A stretch of 47,300 bases of DNA from Falciphora oryzae. Taxonomy: Eukaryota > Ascomycota > Sordariomycetes > Magnaporthales > Magnaporthaceae. The notes below the pieces were generated by a model. That model worked only from the letters and a program-made list of their open reading frames with translations. It did no database searches and was not told where the DNA came from. Every line of letters begins with the position of its first letter. The first letter of the stretch is position 1. A program made the translations under genes and the position numbers. Shown here piece by piece: positions 21,209 to 31,353 of this stretch. The stretch lies in NCBI GenBank assembly GCA_000733355.1, contig JNVV01000067.1, positions 5,473 to 52,772 on the forward strand, written 5' to 3'.

Positions 21209-21338
21209 TAACTGTTTAAATTTTTATCAAATCGTATTATAAATTGAGCGAAATGCACGGTCGTGCACGGAGGGTTTTAATATGCGTTTTTAAAACCACG
21301 ACTCGCTTATACCCACGATTCGCTTATCAAACACGTTA

Positions 21339-22153
21339 TTTCTTTTTTTTTTTTGCGGAGCTTTATCATGTGCTCGTCGCGTTCTATACTTAAGCCATTT
21401 CGGGTCCCTATCTCAGGGGTCTCGGGCAAGCAATCCAGACAGCAAGCCTTCCTTTTCTTTGGCCAGAGGACCAGAGTGTTCAGTTGCGCTGCCCAGAGCC
21501 TGTTGAGATATTGGTGCCCACGTGAGCCACGGCTTGTTGAAGCTTTCGTTCCTTCCCAGATCCACAATTCCACCGGCAGGGAGGTGCTCTGCCCAGAAGT
21601 AGGGTGTGGTGATTGTAGTGTTTTTAAGTGGTGCTTTGCGCCTGTTCAATACACTACGGGAAGATGTGCGGCGCATCGAACAGAGGCTGGATACGAGGTG
21701 AGCGGCACATACACGATGACGTGTAACCCCAACTAACACCTTATACAGTCTTGGAGGCATTGGGCAGGCTAACTACGGGCACAGTGGCAGAAAGACGGAG
21801 GCGGTCGATGTCGGCGATCGGTGTTCTTATGCAGCAGGTCTAGTGAGGTGGACACTAGTAGTAAGTACGCACTTCACTCACCACCTTAGTCAAGCTAACA
21901 CTGTGTACGTTCAAGGTCGCGCCGGGCTTGGTGAATCCTTGCATGGTGCAGGACGGGGCGCGCCGGCGCGGCTGGTGGTTATAGTGATTAGACAAGCTTG
22001 AGCACGCTGTCAGAAACCAGCCATCAACCCAGGGTAATAGGGTAGTGGGCGGCACGCCAGGAAATCTAGGCGTCTGCCGAAAATTTGTCCGGATTCAGCA
22101 TCATCAACCATTCCTTCATGGGTTCCTCACCGAGCTACTTAATACAAAATATG
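21339..22153. other. Non-coding stretch between the MITE nest and solo LTR 2
   Basis: It starts with a T-rich run. Open frames of up to 127 codons exist on both strands, but none has a recognisable domain or consistent codon use. No further repeat was identified. Confidence 0.4.
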
Positions 22154-22411
22154 TGTCGGTAGGGTTGGTACTCCTGTTGGCCCTAATGGGGGCCTGGCAC
22201 GGAGATCTCCCAGGAGTGACGAACACGGATCCTAACGATGGTTGGATCCTCTATTGTGTGCGCGAAGAGGAAAGGGATCTATCTGCTAGAGAGGGAGGGC
22301 AACCAAGCCCCTTATATACATTGCCAACAGGGCTTGGGCCTCCCAAGCCTTCCAGGCTTCCAGATCCCTTAAGTGCATGCGCCGGAATAATGCTGGAATA
22401 ATAATCCAACA
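22154..22411 (+). mobile_element. Solo LTR 2, same family as solo LTR 1
   Basis: This 258-bp segment runs from TGTCGGTAGGGTTGGTACTCC to AATAATAATCCAACA, collinear with the reverse complement of 20444-20761. It shares GAAGAGGAAAGGGATCTATC, CCCCTTATATACATTGCC and GTGCATGCGCCGGAATA. The palindromic GGGCCC block is absent. No matching 5-bp duplication was found (ATATG left, ATGAT right), so one flank may have changed. Confidence 0.85.
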
Positions 22412-23060
22412 ATGATAAATAAAAGCAAAACCTTTAGCTAAAAGAAACACGATTATCCGTTTTACCATAGCCCCTTGCGGCCACCCATTTTTTTTATACA
22501 TAACCCATTATCCCTTCCTTTTTTCCTAAACAAATTTGCATCCGACATCATAATTGAACGCAAATAAATATCCCGTTTGCTAAACCAAGCACGCCTATAT
22601 TCGCTTCCCAACTATACCAAAAGCTCCGTCGAAACGCAGTTATAAAAGGAAAATGGAAAAAAAGAAATCGTTTATGTACTGTTATTGCGCCCCTTTTGGA
22701 GTCCTGCATACTTTCGTGTATAACGGTATGCACGACTGCCCTTCCTGTTTCGTTACACCCACAAAAGCTTGTGTTTTTCGTTCGTGTTCTTGTATTATTA
22801 GGAGGATACCACGTACCCGGTTATATCAGCTCGAGCTCGAACAGGTTCCACGAGCACCCTTACTTGGCAGGACGTTAACGTCCCCGAAGGTGGAGCGACG
22901 GGAAGGGGCAGCGTTACCTTTATTGGCAAGTGTTGGATGCATCTTTGGATGGCGATATGCGCGCTTCCGTGCCGCTGTGCAAGTGCTTAGGCGACTTTGT
23001 TTTCGGTTCGACGACATGTGTCCTCGTGTCGACGTGCCCCTTAGAGGTAAAGTGGACGGG
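22412..23060. other. AT-rich decayed segment grading into the 3' flank of a small gene
   Basis: The first 400 bp are AT-rich with stops in all frames, like RIP-altered transposon DNA. No conserved domain could be read. GC content rises after about 22850. Confidence 0.35.
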
Positions 23061-23315
23061 CTATTGCTTTGTCGAGCCGGATGTGGCGCGGTTGGTGGAC
23101 GGGGTAGGGGGAGGGGCGCTTGAAGCGCTATGGCCCCGGCGTATTTGGCCGATGGTGTTGAAGGGAGAGGAGCCGCTGGACTCGGCGAACCAGCGGCCCA
23201 TGGGATTGGCGGCAGCACCAGCGCCGGCCGACGACTGCGCGCCTTGCCAGACCTGAGTCCCCCAGGTCCGGGAGACATTTTGCCAGGTGTCCTCGGTGTT
23301 GTTGTTGCCCGACAT
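23061..23315 (-). CDS. Small hypothetical protein (84 aa)
   Basis: An 84-codon frame from an ATG at 23315 to TAG. The first 55 residues look protein-like (MSGNNNTEDTWQNVSRTW, then NPMGRWFAESSGSSPFNTI) with GC-rich third positions; the rest is Ser/Pro/Thr-rich. There is no signal peptide, membrane segment or known domain. It could be the first exon of a longer gene. Upstream (above 23315) is non-coding, with pyrimidine-rich stretches on the minus strand. Support is only moderate. Confidence 0.4.
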   Translation of the reverse strand: MSGNNNTEDTWQNVSRTWGTQVWQGAQSSAGAGAAANPMGRWFAESSGSSPFNTIGQIRRGHSASSAPPPTPSTNRATSGSTKQ

Positions 23316-23777
23316 GGCTAAGGCGGCTCGACGGCGGGAGGGCACGGTGCCAGGAGAAGGAGGAGGACGGGGCTCAAGGTAGAGAGCTGTGTATGTTTAA
23401 GGAAGGCGGGCTTGCTTCTAGGAGGAGGGATGGCGGGTGGTGAAAGGTAGGTTGAGGCATGCTGCTCCTGGTTAATATAGGTTGGGGGGAGGAGAGGGAG
23501 CCGTCCGTCTTATAGACCGAAAGCTGGCGGGAAGATTTCATTTTTGCTGGGAAGCGTCGTCTGCTGGTACTCGAAGTTGGAACATGTTGTCGTGTTGCTG
23601 GTTGTTTGATGGCTCGACTCCCCAGCACACTTCTATTTCAGGGGCTTGACCGAAGCCCACCAGACAAACCACGAATAATGAACCCGGTGTGATTGGCGGC
23701 AGGTCCTCTCTGCTGTTGTGATTTGCTGATCCAGTCCGAAAGCTGCAGCTGACGGTTGCCTCATGCAGAGGTTCAGC

Positions 23778-23881
23778 GGGACCATGTGGGCGGCCATCAC
23801 ACGGGAGCCGCGAGAAAGGGGAATAGCGCGGGACCATGTGGGCGGCCATCACACGGGAGCCGCGAGAAAGGGGAATAGCGC
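23778..23881. repeat. 52-bp perfect tandem duplication
   Basis: GGGACCATGTGGGCGGCCAT begins at 23778 and again at 23830. The two 52-bp units appear identical and a partial third unit (GCGCGGGA) follows. It is non-coding. Confidence 0.9.
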
Positions 23882-25380
23882 GGGATCCGTGTAGGGTGCG
23901 CCAACCGTGGCCGGAGGCGACTCCGAATGCGTGTTGGTGCAAAAGGTGATGGGCTTTTTTTTTTTTTTTTGCTGCAGCGCATGGGTGGCCCAATGAGAAC
24001 TAGCCCTTTTTCTTGCCTGTCAGCGATGTCGCACCCGCGCTCAAACTTTTTTTTTGCTTGCGGCATGGCCGCATGGTTCCACGGGCGATGCTTGCAGTGG
24101 ATGTGTCGATCAAAGGGGAATCGACCATCCTATCATAGCCGGCCGGCAGGTTGTAATGACATGCAAATGGATACACACGATAGGTACCAGGCTGCCAGTC
24201 GCTGGCACGTAACCCTGCAGATTGCGCCGATGTTGATGGGACTGGTGCCGTCCGTTATCTGGCTCACCAACGCGCCCTGAAGTCGCGCCAGGCTGCCACC
24301 GGGAGCCGCTGTGTCTTCAGAAAATATGGTCTCGGAACCGTACCTTTTGGTGGCATTCGGGCCATCGAAAGTAGCTCTATTTCAGCAAGGATCAGGTAAC
24401 TTTTTTCTTCTTCTTTGACTCCCCTGCCAGCGACATATTGCTCCCGTTAGGCGCTTGCTCTCTTGTGTTGGTTCAATTTTGAGGGGAAGGACTTTGCCTT
24501 TTTTTTTTCTTCTTCTTTTCTTTCTTTCGCGCCACCTCTGCCCTTCTTTCCTGATCCTGGCGATGGGGGCAGATCAAGGCCGGATTGGGCCTTAGCGTCG
24601 GTTAGGCGGGCTGGGAGGCGGACTAGGACCAGACGCGTGCGGGTTTTATTCGGGTCCCCCTTGAATCTAGGAACTGTCCGGAACTGATGATGGGAGGGCC
24701 GAGATACGGGGTCGAATGACGACTCCCACGACGACACGGGACACTAGACCAGCACCGACCAAGCCTGCCATCCCTGGCAGGGCAGGGGTGGGCCGACGGC
24801 TTTCATGCGGGCTCATGCAGGTCTGGCCGCGGTTTTCAGGGAGGGAGTTTGGGGGGCGAGACTTGCACAAAAGCCACACACCACCACCACCACCGTCATC
24901 GCTAGCCAATCCGCGCTTGTCGGCGATGGGGGAAATCCACCCACCGAAGGGCCCGGATTCCCGCCTGGCGCTCGCACTTGTCCAAGATGCCGGCCGAGCC
25001 AAGCTTCGTATGCGAGGAATCGGGTCTGGAATCAGGAATTCCCGTGACCATCCGCAGCAGCTTTTTTTTTTTTTTTTTTCTGTGCTGCATGTTCCAGTTT
25101 CTTCCAACACATTAAGCGGCCTCCCAATTAGCAAGACTTGACAAAGGAGAGTACGGTCTGGAAGATGGGCCGACAAGGAACAAATGCGCACAGACCCACA
25201 GGCCTAGACCAGCAGCCTTGCCTCCGCCAGCTTCCGTTGGGTGACGGCTGGATGCCGTGACGGAGCTCGACGGAGGCGAGGGGCAACAGGAAACCTTGAA
25301 TGCCTACAAGCGCCAACTCGGCCCAATACTGCGAAAGTGTTATCCTTCCTCGAACCTATCAATATTTGGCATTGTGTTGT
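23882..25380. other. Intergenic with long T tracts, no gene seen
   Basis: It contains T16 at 23955-23970, mixed T/C runs near 24500, and T18 at 25062-25079. Frames of up to 174 codons occur on both strands but are low-complexity and antisense to one another, and none is convincing. Confidence 0.45.
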
Positions 25381-26384
25381 TAGTGCATACTGCCAATTTG
25401 CATACAAATCCTTAACACGCGCCAATCAAGCGTTTCAACACCAACACCACGCCCGCCAAAGGCAACGGCCCCCCTCGCTAACAAGGTAGCGCAGCGCGCC
25501 CTCTTCGGCGGCCCTTCCGCCCAAAGGAGTGCGACGCTGCCGCCCCGGCCCCCGCGCAAAGCAGCGCAACCGACAACGCCGTCCCCCCCTGCGGGACGTC
25601 CAGTGCCCTGAATCCGATCAGGGCCAGGAAGGCTACTACGGTATCGGCATCGGCACCGGTACAGGTGACCCGACAAATCTGAACGCGCGACACGCAGCAC
25701 GCGACGGAACCCCCCCTTCCCCTTCCTTTCCCCTACCCTCCCCCTAAATCCCCCACGCCCTAACCGCGCGCCAGCGCCCGACACCCACCTCCCGGCCCAC
25801 GTGCAGGTCGGCCGCGGCGGCCACGGAGGAAATAATCGCGAGCTATAACCGCAAATAACAACAAACCGCCTTAATTTGCGCAACCCTCGCCCGCTCCATT
25901 GACGCCGGTATCGCCTCCTTACCGCCCGAAGTGGCACACGAAGCTAACGGCTGGAAGACCTGCTTTTTGGACTACGCGAAAGAAGCATTGCTAGGCCAGC
26001 CAGCTCCCTGGCCCTTATAAAAGCTTAATAAATATAGCTCCAGGCCTGCTAGAAGATCTTTTTAACCAGGACAACAAGTCGCGTAGACGCAGCCCTTGTA
26101 GGCTACGTGGAGGCCCTTAACAAAGCCCGTGCAGGCTGTTTGTATATAGAAGATTAAGGGGCCGGATCAAGTGTAAGAAATAGAGGAGATTGCAATTGAA
26201 CTCGCCGATTTTACCTGTAATTCTGCCCGTTACTTGCACCAAATAAATACACCGTTAAACTCGTCTTTTTTCCCTTTTATCTAATGGGTACCTCCCTAAG
26301 CACCCTTCGTGCCTTGCGCCGGCGTCGGATGCGGAGGGACAATTGACGAGGCATTGCAACGGAAGTAGTGTTGTTAGGTAAAAG
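25381..26384. other. Possible degenerate retroelement coding remnant
   Basis: On the plus strand about 25860-26010 reads protein-like (SIDAGIASLPPEVAHEANGW, followed by KTCFLDYAKEALLGQPAPW) with interspersed stops. It resembles the gag/ORF1-type proteins of fungal retroelements in flavour only. The family is not identified. Confidence 0.3.
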
Positions 26385-26444
26385 GGTTGTTGGGTAAAAA
26401 GGAAGGTTGTTGGGTAAAAAGGAAGGTTGTTGGGTAGTGTAGGT
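26385..26444. repeat. 20-bp tandem repeat, about three units
   Basis: GTTGTTGGGTAAAAAGGAAG recurs with a 20-bp period, ending in a partial unit. Downstream (26445-26760), read on the minus strand, there is a TATA-like AGTATATAGAGGGCAGCC, which could indicate an LTR, but no borders or target duplication were found. Confidence 0.7.
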
Positions 26445-27150
26445 AGGGTGGATTGGTCTCTCTGATACTCTGTTTGTACTTGGATTTCGACTGCCAAAGG
26501 CTGCCCTCTATATACTACTTGATTCCCTGGCCTCAGGGCTTTCGGGCGAGCCTATTCCCACCCTCAGGGACCCTTCGGATCTGCCGGGAAGTGAGGCTAT
26601 TCAGGCCTGCTTTCACCCTTAATCAGGACTTTACACGGGCCGTTGTTATTTTTGGGAATAGCTTTCATTTTGAACGTCCGTGTAGTCCTTTTCTAAATAT
26701 AGACGTGCCCTGGGACCCCGGATGGTAGTCACCTGAAAATCCGGCCCAGATATACAAGACAAGGGCACAAGGTCCCAGACGTTGTCCCCATGTCGAAAAT
26801 AAGCTCAAAAAACCGGCCAGGGGGTCAAAAAACTAAAAGCAATTTACCGTCAAACACGCCCTTAGCACAACAGCCGGGGATGATGCGGTTGTGACGTAGC
26901 GATTAGGCCTGTGCCCACCAGAAATCCAACGGCCATATTTTGCTAGCTACCTATTCGATGGCCTAACGCCGGCGGAAGGTGGGCAAGGGGAACAAATATC
27001 TGGTCGAGGTTCGTAACTCAGGTCTGGGCGCAGAACTTGTCTGAGAGAAAAAGGAAGCCGGGTCGCAGTAGCATCTGTGGCCTTGGCAGCAGGGAGGTGC
27101 TGCAGATATCGATTCGTGGAATGACTAGTCTCTAATCTGAGGGGTAGTAG
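26445..27150. other. Non-coding, LTR-like in part
   Basis: No gene is seen. It includes the TATA-like motif mentioned for the preceding tandem repeat, and an AT-richer stretch with stops in all frames. Confidence 0.35.
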
Positions 27151-27257
27151 CCAGACAGACAGACAGACAGGCGGGCGGGCGAGGCGAGGCGAGGCGAGGA
27201 CAGAACAGGACAGGAGGCAGGAGGCAGGAGAGAGGAGAGAGGAGAGAGGAGAGAGAA
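27151..27257. repeat. Composite purine-rich microsatellite
   Basis: Successive arrays grade into one another: (CAGA)n, (GGCG)n, (GAGGC)n, GGACA-type, (GAGGCAG)n and (GAGAGAG)n. No coding sequence overlaps it. Confidence 0.85.
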
Positions 27258-28783
27258 AAGGATATTTAACTTCTCAAGCACCTGGTTGGTAAGTGGGGTT
27301 TCACTCTTAGCTTGTGCCGTGGTGGGGTTTTCACAGAAGAGCCAACGGCCCGAAGGAAACGCTCAGCCATGTCGGGCCGCGCGTTTCAGGGATTGCAAGG
27401 AAGGTGAGACTCGTGACAGTGATCATGGAGCATGTGCAACTCCCAGCTTCTATCGGTGGCAGAGCAGCAGGGTCGAAATTTGAATCGTCACGGTGGAGGC
27501 AGCCGCATCTTCCGCCTCATGGGCAGTTTTTCCTTTTCCATCACGACAGACCACCCCGACCAAGTCTCTTCTAGCCGGCTCGCGACCCAAGCAAGGCGGC
27601 CGTCTAGTTGGCCGCTCGGATGGTTGAGGGCTGAGGGCACCATCCCCTTGAGTGCCGTTGAGGTGCCAGCTTGCAGATTCTTTTCATCTCGACCAACGAC
27701 GTATTTTTCTCAGGGATAAATCCAAGGGCTCTTTTCCTAACTAAGACACAATCACCTTGACGGCACTCAAAGGGACACGCTTTCTCCCGACCAATGAACG
27801 CTCGAGGCGCCCAATACTGCGCGAGTGGACCCATCCCTCTCGGCCGTGTTGTTGAACGCCTGCACCTGCGGCAGCGCCCCTTCCCTCGCGGTCCCTCACC
27901 GTGGTTCCCCATTGTGGTCACGCAAGAGACGCTGCTTGACAGCCGCTGTGTGTCGCGAGGTGCGCCACCGGCACCTGTCGTGCAGCCCCAGGTCGAGCCT
28001 GAGGAGAAGGCAGGCAAGGAGTCGTCGACCAGGGGGCGACTTCTCGTCGTCGGCGCTCTCGTACTCGTCACCAGCATCATTTTCGCCACAAGGTTTGCTG
28101 TTTGTCCATCAGGCAATCAGCAACCCCTTTGCGTCTACTTCTCTCCTTGTTTCTCCTTGTTGGCTCCTTGACACAGCTGTGATGCCAAGGATCGATACCA
28201 ACAATTCTTAGGAGCTTTTGCTCCTCTATCCATTGCTTGGGAAGGCGCTACGCAGTTGCCTTTCGGTCCACAATTGTTGGCTCGGAAGATTTGCCCAAAG
28301 ATTCAGCACCCAGCTCCAGCCCTGCTGACGTGCTGACGTGCTGACGTGTATGCAGGAGACGTTGAACCCTGCAGTCTACACACAGTCGGGCACAACATCG
28401 ACGAGACATACAAGATACCGGCCTCGATGCATGGCGTGATTGCCCAGTTTGAGATCTGGCGTTCGATGAGCCGTGGAACTCCTCTTTTTTTTTTCTGGAG
28501 GCACGTGGCATTGCAATGCAGTTCTCACGAACTTCTGGCTGGGCTCGTTTCACAAATCCGCAGGGAGCGCATGGGCGTGGATAGGGACGGGGGGTGCCTT
28601 CCGGAGGCGCGAAGGCTTCTAGTTTCTTCTTGACAGAAACACTTCAAATATAATACGGCTCTTCCAATTTGACCGCCTAGTCTCCACCCAGAAACAGGAC
28701 TGAGGGGAGAGAACACACATCGACCGAGGGCCCACCGTGACAGTGGACCTGGTGGTTGGTGGCTGGGCTGAGATCACGAATGC
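27258..28783. other. Intergenic, no convincing gene
   Basis: Frames of 125-170 codons exist on both strands between 27600 and 28170. The plus-strand one (27794-28171) contains a plausible membrane segment (RLLVVGALVLVTSIIFATRF) preceded by an acidic stretch, but its N-terminal part is not protein-like. It may be a single exon of an unrecognised gene. Confidence 0.35.
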
Positions 28784-29084
28784 TGTTGGTAGGAGTTGGT
28801 ACTCCTGTCGGGCTCGGAGATCTCCAAAAGGGGTGAACAATGATCCCTTATATCAGAGGAATCATAATCTATTGTGCACGAAGAGGAAAGGAATCTATCT
28901 GCCAGAGAGGGAGCAGGAGGAGGGCTATATATACACGATCCAGATCACCAAAGGGCCGTTCCCCTGCTCCCAGCCTCCGCGGGCTTGCGGATCCTCGGAT
29001 CTCGTGATCAGAGATCACGGGACCGGAGGATCCGACTCTCTCTGGGCTCTGCCGATTGCCTGCACAGGCCAGTGCAATCCAACA
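28784..29084 (+). mobile_element. Solo LTR 3 with target duplication AATGC
   Basis: This 301-bp segment runs from TGTTGGTAGGAGTTGGTACTCC to GCAATCCAACA. It is flanked by AATGC at 28779-28783 and 29085-29089. It shares its ends and GAAGAGGAAAGGAATCTATC with solo LTRs 1 and 2, and has TATA (GGCTATATATACACG). The downstream half carries its own hairpin (CGGATCCTC...GAGGATCCG) in place of the GGGCCC block of LTR 1. Confidence 0.88.
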
Positions 29085-29117
29085 AATGCCTTGACTTCCT
29101 TCACGACTCGCCCATCC

Positions 29118-29146
29118 AAAAAAAAAAAAAAAAAAAAAAAAAAAAA
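29118..29146. repeat. A29 homopolymer
   Basis: An uninterrupted run of 29 A lies 33 bp downstream of the end of solo LTR 3. The origin is unclear; it could be a retroposed tail or slippage. Confidence 0.9.
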
Positions 29147-29226
29147 CATTCCCCTCTCCTCACTCCCCTCCTCGAAAACCCGCACAAATCTCAGGACGGC
29201 CCGCGGCAACCCCCTGGAGCAACACG

Positions 29227-30116
29227 ATGCCCGAGACCATGAGCGAGTCTGCGAGAGCCCGATTCGCCGGGGGCACGAACCCGCTCAAGCGCGTTGCGGA
29301 CCATGTAAGTTCAGGCGCCTGTCAGACTCGCTGTTGGAGCCAAGCTGGGGAAAACGACACTAACCCCTGACCGGTCTCGCGTGTTGCACGTAGATCCGCA
29401 AACAAGCTGCAGCCCAGCACCCTCTGCCCTGGTCAGCAAGGCCTTCGACGACGTCTTCACTGCCGCCCTCTACACAGAGACGGATATAGCCACGAGCGAG
29501 AACGGGCACAACCAAAGGTTTTTTTTCGAGACCCTCCCCGAGAATCCCAATATCCGCCACGTCCGTCGTCTACAATGCGACCTCCAACATCAGAGGGCTA
29601 ATTACCGACTGGGTCGTGCGGTCGCTTGTCCGCCGCATGCCCCTGCTCGAGGAGTCCGAGTTGAGTCCCCAGTCTCGTTCGCGGCGAAAAAAGATGGCAC
29701 CCCATTGCTCCGATTTCCTTCCTGTCCTGTATCTTTTCCCCGTATCTTCTTCCTCTCTTTTGCACGCCTTCCTGTTCACGTACCCTCCCCTGTTTTCAGC
29801 TAACACAGTGGCTTTGCAGCAGGTGGGACGGCGGCGCGCTGCCGCAAGAGACCCTGATGACCATCCTGCTTTCCGTGTCCGATGCTCAAAGCTTTTGTCA
29901 CGATCTACGAGCCCGCCAAGCACCAAACACCGAGGCACGGCGACGAACGACCAACCACAGAGCGAGGACCAGAGCCTGGCCTCCACCGATGACGGCTATC
30001 GCACCGACGACGAGGGCGATGCCGAAGAGATCGAGTCAACGCTGGCCTCGGCAGCCATGCATCATTTGGTCCCCTTTCCCAAGATACCACTCCCAACCTC
30101 GGATGCGTGGGAGTAG
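29227..30116 (+). pseudogene. F-box-like protein gene remnant
   Basis: A possible first exon (29227-29304, GTAAGT donor) is followed by a stretch with the look of the N-terminal part of fungal F-box/LRR proteins: SALVSKAFDDVFTAALYTET, then FFETLPENPNIRHVRRL. The reading frame then has to change near 29570 to continue as ATSNIRGLITDWVVRSLVRR and MPLLEES. From about 29685 to 29800 a repeat unit shared with 34.3 kb interrupts it. Beyond that, in another frame, DGGALPQETLMTILLSV resumes, and a third frame ends in an acidic tail at 30116. No single spliced frame was found. It is therefore probably a pseudogene, or a gene whose introns I mis-set. Confidence 0.45.
29685..29770 (+). repeat. Dispersed repeat B, copy 1
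   Basis: AAGATGGCACCCCATTGCT followed by CGATT, then a pyrimidine-rich 12-bp-type array (TGTATCTTTTCC). The reverse complement is found at about 34255-34395. It interrupts the F-box-like remnant, possibly within an intron. Confidence 0.7.
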
Positions 30117-30204
30117 CCAGTGAGGCAAACCTGAACCTGGAAATCCTTGGTGCCTTTCTCGGACCACTCGTCGAGACCCCGCTCGACTCCAAAGTCCTGT
30201 AGAC

Positions 30205-30395
30205 TTTCACCTTGCGCCAGCTTGTGCTGTCACGTCTAGAATGGGCGGCCTGCCGCGCGGTTTCAGTATCCTTGCTTCTTTGTTCTCCTTTCGCTTTACG
30301 CCGGCTCGTACTATCACGGCCTAGAATGGGCGGGGGCGGGTTTCGTGTGATTCCAGTATCCTTGCTTCTTTGCTCTCGTTCCTTTTAATGTCTGT
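30205..30395. repeat. ~95-bp imperfect tandem duplication
   Basis: The blocks CTAGAATGGGCGG, then CAGTATCCTTGCTTCTTTG and TCTC, recur once about 95 bp apart, with substitutions and a small indel. It is non-coding. Confidence 0.75.
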
Positions 30396-31353
30396 GTGCT
30401 TTCTCTGGGCCAGGTATCACCGCTGCCTAGCCTACTGCCACTGCAACTGCAGCTGCTTTCCTTAGCTTTAGCCAACTCGGCAATAGTCTAACTTTCCACA
30501 AGATTGATCGCGTGTGCCTCGGCTACGTCACCCCGATATTCCTGCCATGCGTGAGGGACGCAGGCTCCCGCAGCGCCGGCAGAAGCCGCCCAGGAGATAG
30601 GACAAGCGGGCGGCCTGTAACAGCGGGACTACACTATCCAGTCCCGGCAGACAATCTAGGTGCCTGTCCGCTGCGTACTATCCATGCCGAAATAAGGTGG
30701 CCGCCGAGACGCTGGCAGACGTCCTTTTCCAGCGCACGGCTTCTTGCCCCGGAGCGTTCGGCTTTCTGACCTACCTTGCACAACTCCCTCCAGCCCATCA
30801 AGCGTAAAAAAAAGCCGGCGAGAGTTCTGTGGTTCCTAGGCCAAGGCCGTCAGGAAAATGAGAAGATACTGGTGGTCTGGGGGTGCGAGCCTTAGTGAAT
30901 GTGTCATCGCCTTGGCGAATAAGCCCTCACCTCCCGGCGAACTACCTACGCACCCAGCTGGACGAACCTAGCCCAGAGGTTCCACGGGCTGGGCAGGAGG
31001 CTGGTGCTGTAGCAGTATCGCTCAGGGAATCCACACGTGGCAGACTGTAAGGTACTAACCCGGAAGGCTGGGAAGTTTGGGGCGGGATCATGTTGATGGT
31101 GGCACACTGGTAAAGTCAGGGGGTCATTGTATGGCTGCTTGGATTGAAGAAGTAAAGAATAAACATTAAAGGCTAAACGCCAAACGCAGAGTCTGCGAGT
31201 AAATACATAGGCAGCGAAAAGATGTAAAGCATAGCAAAGAATGCCGCGAGCAGAGGTATCAAGGTAACAGGGAAAGCCGCGACCGAGAAGAGATAATGTC
31301 AGAAGAAGAAAAGACAAAATAAATACATGCACATGCAGCCATCTCCTCCCCGG
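30396..31353. other. Intergenic, 3' flank of the RGS gene
   Basis: No gene is seen. A short plus-strand frame at 30512-30769 is not protein-like. The last 200 bp, read on the minus strand, are T-rich and fit the 3' UTR of the gene ending at 31354. Confidence 0.45.

Larger units (their letters stand above)
19718..21336. mobile_element. Outer palindromic MITE (FB0), interrupted by three later insertions
   Basis: The ends are ACGTGCTTGATAAGCG...CGCTTATCAAACACGT, flanked by TA at 19716-19717 and 21337-21338. The terminal arms match as inverted repeats with several differences (for example TCGTGGGTACAAGTGAGTCG against TCGTGGGTATAAGCGAGTCG). Subtracting two inner MITEs with their TA duplications (433 and 430 bp) and a solo LTR with its duplication (323 bp) leaves 433 bp. 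The central palindrome is at about 20322-20409 (ACTCCTTTTAGGTTA and its complement). The TA duplication suggests mobilisation by a Tc1/mariner/pogo-type transposase. It encodes nothing. Confidence 0.85.

Noticed and set aside
26445..26872. Possible LTR read on the minus strand (TATA-like motif, TG...CA candidates)
   Set aside because: No matching target duplication or second copy was found in the window, so the borders are arbitrary.
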